64,000 nucleotides of DNA from assembly GCA_009733575.1 (NCBI GenBank), contig ML769613.1, forward strand, positions 1-64,000. The letters run 5' to 3'. The stretch is from Gymnopus androsaceus JB14. Taxonomy: Eukaryota; Basidiomycota; Agaricomycetes; Agaricales; Omphalotaceae. A model generated the notes under the pieces. The model worked only from the letters and a program-made list of their open reading frames with translations, was not told the origin of the DNA and searched no databases. Made by a program: the position numbers and the translations under genes. Positions 58,603 through 64,000 of the stretch are shown one piece after another (positions within the stretch are counted from its first letter, which is position 1; every line of letters starts with the position of its first letter).

Positions 58603-61457
58603 ATATGATACTTTTACCTAGAAGCAGTGAATCTAGTATGGTTGAAGCATTTTCCAGCCAATCGGGTCTCTAGTATCAAGCTAGCTAATACGCTCTAATA
58701 CCAGAGACGCTAGTATAATTCACTTCACTTGTAAAACTTGGGTCGTAATGGGCATACTGATTGTCTTTGAAGTTGCGAGGCTGTTCAGCTGTGGAGGCCC
58801 AAATCACTGTGTTTCACTAGTTCATCAGTAAAACGTCCGATGACTTGAGAGCTTGTAAAGCTTCCCTCAAGCCCCCCTCAGGCTGGTCTTGCTCAAGACC
58901 AGTGTCTTTGACCACACCCCTCGTTTGCTTGACAAGACACTGTCAAGCCCTCAAGCCAATCTCAAGTGCCTGTCAAGCCACGCACAATGCCTACGAGCAC
59001 ACCTTCAAGTTAAAGCAAATTCGTGAAAGCGGACAATTACGGCGAGCAGCCGAATCATTTCTACTACACGGTAGATACAAGATTGATGTGAAAACAGCGA
59101 GTAGTGGCGAAAGATAATCATTTTGAAGGAGAAGTTGAAGCCTACACCAGTGGGCAACAGTTAGTTAGCGACTAATCAACATGGAAAACAGTCACGTACA
59201 TTGGATTTCTTGTTCTTGAGAAGGGGTCGACGGACCTGAGGAGCTGCGGGAGTAGCAAGGGAGGTTTCTACCGCTGCAGCCTCACTCATTGCTGCTGCAC
59301 GCACCGATTGCTCTTGGACTGGATCCCGCCGAGGATTTTTTTGAACGTGGTGAGAGCAAGGGTAAGAAAATGCACCTGCCAGTGATGCTTAGCCTTTGGA
59401 TTGGTTATGTGTTTGGGGGTACTTAGAGTGGACCGCTGCTCCCTGAGAAAAAGGTAATATTTATCGTTTATACATAATTACATATATGCATATATGCATA
59501 TACCAGTGGGTGCCTAATCCGGATAATAAAAAATTCTAAAATTCAACGTCTATATTTGGGAGCGAACACTTTGGCTTGCCTTTTATGGATTATCATAGGT
59601 TCCGAGCGCTCAAGTAAGCGCTGTGCGCATGTTCGAAGGACCGAAATCTAGTCTCGCAAGGCAGGATGTCTCGAAGTTATTCTTTAATGTGAATCCAGAA
59701 GTTCAAGGAAATTTGATTAAAAAATTATCATTTCATTCATTGACCAAAAGTTCCAACTCGATTCTCTGAAAGTAATTCAAGCGTACACCACCAAGTTCCA
59801 ACCCACCAGCAGGTTTGAGTCGGTTAGAGATTGGAATGAGATGTTTTAGTGAGGAAGGAGTAAATCTCCAATTGAGACGCATTCAAGCTTGAAAGAAGCT
59901 CGAGCGCCACTGAGCTTCGGAAGACGTCCACTTGATGATATCCGTGAGCAAGTGACAAGTCAAAGATAATTTAGTAAGTTGCCTTCGGGTTCCATGAACA
60001 GCTCTTGAAAACCTGCCATGAAAATAGATGAATTTCCCTGGAATCGACGCTGTCCTCAGCGATGGTAAAAACGTATTCACCTTACAGGCCTCCATCGCAG
60101 ACGATCACACAACACCCTTTGAGGGAATTCAAAAGACCCGGAAAGAACTGCAAGGAGGTCTCATCTACCATTTGGGTGGAATGTAGTATGTAATTGGCAC
60201 TTCATCATTGTAGCAGATACGCAAGAAATGGCCAAGGCGCTTCTGGCTAAGTTTTCGGAGCAACTGAAAGATTTGAAGCTCGGCAATGCCAAGATCCCTG
60301 CGCTGGTGTGGGGCTGTGTCCTTTAGGAAGGAGTAAGTACCATTGCTTTGAAGAAATTCAGGGGCCAATCAGGGGCTGCTTGATTTTCTTTATAATTTTC
60401 ACTGGGTTGTTTTAGCATGTTACTCATACTTACTTGAATTTATGTTTCTTCCATACATACAGCTTCCTTCCATAAATAACTGGTCGTTCCAACGGTATTA
60501 ATATGGCGAATCTTCTCCCACATCCTGTTTCGCTCATTCGCCAAATTTTACTGGCAGTTTTACTATTTTCATGGTAAAGAGTGGTAAAGCGACTCATCGC
60601 TTCCGCAGGATCTCTCTACCTGGCGTCTTCCGACACTCTTTCAGGTCTCTGGTCCAGCCGGCATTCGGATGATTCTTGTTTTCTTCACAACTCATGTGCA
60701 TATTACGCCTTTGTCCGACACCCCTTCCGGGACATTCCTCAGAGGTATTGTCAGCGGCTTCTAGAGAAGCGTGCGGGCAGTGCCTGTGGCATTCTTTGGT
60801 GGGGATTCCGATAGGAAAGCTGATGGTGAACAAGACTCGGATGCTATCCGGTTTTAGCGTGGTGGGGTGCGTCAAAGGTTAACAGAGGCGGAAAGGTGTT
60901 TCGGCATTCGATGGTTTGATTAAACTTAAAAAGGTATGTTCTCCATCTCGTCCTCTCCCTCATCTACGCTTGAGCATTTAAACTGGTAAGACGCGCGTAT
61001 CACACGTGTAGGGACGTTGTACAGACCCTTGTTCGAATCGGAACAGCTAAAATGAAACGTGAATGATTAGAAAAGGTGTTTCTCTACGTACAACAGATCG
61101 AAGAGGGGTCTAAACTCTGCTCGTCTGTTTCATAACTATACAAGCGAGGACGTGAGCTCGGCTTCAGCTTCAGACAGTGCCGAGCCAATGGCCAAACAGG
61201 CATCGTTCGATGGTCACTTCTCCTTCACGAGTACGCGCCGCCGGATAAACTCTCGAGTCGACATATTCACTAAAATATCTGTTGTTTATTCTATACATGA
61301 TATACTTTCTCATACATGCTATACATAGCACTCTTTGGAGATATGAGTCCGTCCGGGTCAACGCGGCGTTCGGACTGTTTCCGAAGTTCTGTCAGAAACT
61401 CTGACAATACCACGATGTGCTTTAAAAAGAACCCCCATAGGTTCCTCATCAAATACC
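58603..61457. other. Gene-poor region
   Basis: Holds the TCAAG cluster listed separately and an AT-rich run (59455-59510). A short minus frame ends at 59176 (AAAMSEAAAVETSLATPAAP.., last residues DCFPC) and might be a gene end. Frames near 60.0-60.4 kb (minus) look like eroded coding sequence without a clear family. Confidence 0.4.
58845..59015. repeat. TCAAG/CTTGA motif cluster with hairpins
   Basis: At least ten TCAAG or CTTGA words in about 170 bp, including CTGTCAAGCC and CCCTCAAGCC. A perfect 9-bp hairpin CTGGTCTTGCTCAAGACCAG lies at 58883-58902, and CTTGACAAGACACTGTCAAG forms another. Confidence 0.7.
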
Positions 61458-63161
61458 ATGGAGAAGCCCAATTCACCAGAGCCAGAGCCAGAACCAGTAT
61501 CTTCTGCTAATATCACTCCCGCCCTCTCCGTCTCCGAGTATTCCACTCAAGAGACTCGAGCAGCGGACGATATGGCAGTCCCGGCCAAAAACATCGAGGG
61601 CAATCCTTCAGATCCAGCCCCGCATTCTGAAAGCCGCTTCTCCGTCTTCTCCAGATCCGAAAAACTGAGTATTATCTTCATGGCTACTTTGGCCGGAGTC
61701 GTCTCCCCATTCACTGGATCCATATACTTCCCCGCTCTGAATACTCTAGCCTCCGACCTTGGTGTCAGCACATCGCTCATTAACCTGACCATAACCAGCT
61801 ATCAGATCTTTCAAGGCCTTGCCCCATCCATTGTAGGCTCACTCTCTGACGTGCGTCTCAAGTATCAAATCCTATTTATATTATACTGAGGAACTGATGA
61901 TATTCAGGTGCGTGGTAGGCGACCTGCATACATTCTTGCATTCGCAATCTTCGTGGTTGCCAATCTTGCGTTGGCATTGCAAGACAGTTATCCTGCTTTA
62001 CTGGTCCTTCGATGCCTTCAATCCGCCGGAAGCTCTGCGACTGTTGCTTTAGCGAGCGCTGTGGTAGCCGATATGGTAACCCGTGCTGAAAGGGGAACTT
62101 ACATCGGCTATACAAGTCTGGGCACATCCCTGGGCCCCGCTTTAGGCCCTGTGGTTGGAGGTGTATTGAATCAATACCTAGGCTGGCGATCGATATTTTG
62201 GTTCCTCCTCATTGTCGGTGCGGTTTTATTGGTCGCTATAGCGCTGTTTTTACCCGAAACTGGGAGAGCAGTAGTGGGAAATGGAAGTGTGCAACCACAG
62301 AGTTGGAATCTTAATTTATTTCAATGGCTTCGTGTAAAACGAGGCCAACCTTTCAACGGTAGTGCGGAAGACGAAGACAGATCAACTCTATCGGTCCCCC
62401 GCCATCGTCCAAACCCTCTCACATCCCTCCGTATCCTACTCGAACCTGAAGGCGGTATCACGCTTGGCTTCGGCTCTCTCCTCTATGCAGGATACTTTAT
62501 GGTAATGACAACACTCTCCGAGCAGCTCGAAGCCCGCTTCGGTTTCTCCTCTGCGATCGTCGGACTTTGTTATCTGCCTTTAGGATTTGGATCCCTCATC
62601 TCACGTTGGACAGCCGGGAAACTCTTCGACTGGAACTTTCGTCGACACGCACGACTTTTGGGTCTTCCCCTCGACGTAACAAAACAACAACAGATCGAGC
62701 TTTTCCCTATCGAGCGGATAAGACTTGAAATCTCTATTCCAATGATATACATTAGTTGTGGGACTGTTCTCGGATACGCGTGGGCGATGGAAACGCAATC
62801 TAGCCTAGCAGGGATTTTGGTCGCGCTGTTCTTCCAGGGATTATTCTTCTCTGGTGCACTACAGGGTTTAAATACTCTTATTGTGGATACACATCAGGAT
62901 ACACCAGCTTCTGCAACGGCGGCGAATAATCTGTTTCGTTGTTTGATGAGTGCTGGTGGGACAGCAATCGCGCCGTTAATGATTGATAGGATGGGGATTG
63001 GGTATATGGGTGTTTTTATTAGTGCGGTGTGGATATGTTTTAGTCCGTGTTTGTGGTTGGTGTTGCTGCGAGGGAGTAAATGGAGGGAAAGGCAAAATGC
63101 AAGGAGAGATAAGAAGGACCAGCAGAGGAGGGAGTTGAAGGAGAAAAGTAGTGCTGTTTAA
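61458..63161 (+). CDS. MFS transporter, DHA1 drug:H+ antiporter type
   Basis: Predicted 548-aa plasma-membrane exporter, exons 61458-61850 and 61908-63161, 57-nt intron in phase 0. A disordered acidic N-terminus (PEPEPEPVSS..) precedes about twelve hydrophobic segments. Motifs: SGSIYFPAL-like FTGSIYFPALNTLASDL in TM1, SD|VRGRRPAYI (loop 2-3 signature, split by the intron), LRCLQSAGSSATVALASAVV, SLGTSLGPALGPVVGGVL (motif C of antiporters), FLPETGR. The second half begins ITLGFGSLLYAGYF and ends in a Lys/Arg-rich tail. Most like yeast Qdr/Tpo-type 12-TM multidrug exporters; substrate unknown. No lesion. Confidence 0.9.
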
Positions 63162-63518
63162 TGCTGTTTAATGATTGATTCGATAGAATAATATTTGATT
63201 GGATCCTTGCCTACAATTATCAAACTGTACCTACTTGTCCTTAAAAAGATAGGTTTCTAGATCCCCGAAGACGCATACAGGCTATCTCAGAAGCGCGAAA
63301 CATAATTTTGCCAAGAATGATTGAAGAGTAAGCAGTTAAAAAGAGCGTCTTGTACCAATACATGTAAGTATCTATCCTCGAGATTGAACTAAAGAGTGTG
63401 TAGTATGCAGGCAGAAAAGTCCGAAACAAGTCATCCGAAAAAACGATACCGAATCCAAGCAAGCAGATGGGATTTGATAGGGTCGCACTTGGACCACTAG
63501 CACGTCTCCGATCTCAAT
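63162..63518. other. Spacer
   Basis: 3' flanks of two convergent genes; nothing else seen. Confidence 0.4.
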
Positions 63519-63980
63519 CTAAATTCTTCTCACTTTCTCTCTCCTTTTTGCATCGCCAGGCTTATCATCGGAAGCCCATCCGTCGCGGCTGCAGTCTGGC
63601 CCGAATCCATTCTGCTTATTGGCCGAAGTAAGAGCAAGAGCGAAATATTCTTCGTCCGATATCTTGAGTGAAGAATGAGAGAGATCAGTTTCAATTTGCG
63701 GCAGGTGGCTCACCGACTGCCTAGAACTCAATTTCCCTTTGCCCTTCCCTCTACCATCCTCTCCATCGTCAATGCTATCCAAATTCACGCTACCGCCATC
63801 CTGATCACTAATACCAAGACTTTGACGTTTCCTGGGTGGACACTTGGTTGGACTTCGGGTTGAAGCTTTGCGGGTGCGGTCAACGGCAGACGCTATGGAA
63901 TTTGGAGCTGCAGCCTGAGCTTCAGTCGATGTCCCAGTAGCCGTAGGTTTCGCTGTCGGCGTCTTCGAGGTTAACGACAC
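63519..63980 (-). CDS. Hypothetical disordered protein, 3' part (runs off the window)
   Basis: Open frame of 153 codons ending at 63519. Thr/Ser/Lys-rich (TKCPPRKRQSLG, basic; then a Gly/Asp/Lys stretch), with a short ordered-looking block DLSHSSLKISDEEYFALAL and a basic end (KRREKVRRI). The first ATG is close to the window edge, so upstream exons may exist. Not recognised; possibly nuclear. Confidence 0.45.
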   Translation of the reverse strand: MSLTSKTPTAKPTATGTSTEAQAAAPNSIASAVDRTRKASTRSPTKCPPRKRQSLGISDQDGGSVNLDSIDDGEDGRGKGKGKLSSRQSVSHLPQIETDLSHSSLKISDEEYFALALTSANKQNGFGPDCSRDGWASDDKPGDAKRREKVRRI

Positions 63981-64000
63981 GGGGAAAGCGGAACTGACAA

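Noticed and set aside
59455..59510. AT-rich ATATGCATATATGCATAT run
   Set aside because: Simple sequence, no sign of function.

Overview
The window looks like a piece of an Agaricomycete (mushroom-type basidiomycete) nuclear genome. Introns are short (about 49-75 nt, GT..AG) and there are many per gene. The genes include class I hydrophobins, a five-intron histone H3 gene and several families typical of basidiomycetes. No bacterial-style operons, rRNA or CRISPR arrays were seen. Gene models below were spliced by hand and frame was checked at the junctions I quote.

Layout. 0-4.1 kb: mostly non-coding, with an F-box/LRR-like relic. 4.3-9.2 kb: tandem secreted heme peroxidases on the minus strand, the first broken, the second apparently intact. 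10.3-12.7 kb: Msn2/4-like C2H2 regulator. 13.2-16.8 kb: tandem Arf-like GTPases fused to a C-terminal helical domain, both damaged, with a curious tandem repeat between them whose second copy lacks exactly one intron-like segment. 17.3-19.2 kb: a small basic protein with a histone-H3-like N-terminus (MARTK) and an EthD-domain protein.

18.3-41.4 kb: the same locus appears twice, head to tail across a 25-N gap (EthD gene, histone H3, GH28 exo-polygalacturonase, hydrophobin). Copy A carries a 3.87-kb DD34E Tc1/mariner-type transposon inside a 58-nt intron of the GH28 gene; copy B has the exact empty TA site. Sequence on both sides of the gap (about 28.5-36.2 kb) is full of homopolymer and indel differences, so A and B are most simply two haplotypes placed in tandem by the assembler. 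The transposon has a second, convergent gene (605 aa) besides the transposase, and the disrupted intron borders a 5-nt microexon coding part of the GH28 catalytic motif. These are the most interesting features of the window.

40.1-44.8 kb: a large imperfect palindrome with an intact hydrophobin gene in each arm and two tRNA-derived SINE copies in the spacer. 44.8-45.3 kb: a 411-bp MITE with an 8-bp target duplication. 46.2-49.0 kb: two paralogous Ser/Pro-rich basidiomycete proteins. 51.1-55.5 kb: sugar transporter and a choline/ethanolamine phosphotransferase (with a 1-nt frame break). 57.0-58.6 kb: a multi-pass membrane protein with an in-frame TGA. 61.4-63.2 kb: DHA1-type MFS transporter. 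The right edge cuts a hypothetical gene.

There is no single pathway. Secreted or surface functions are common (peroxidases, pectin hydrolase, hydrophobins, sugar and drug transporters), which fits a plant-associated or saprotrophic fungus, but that is inference.
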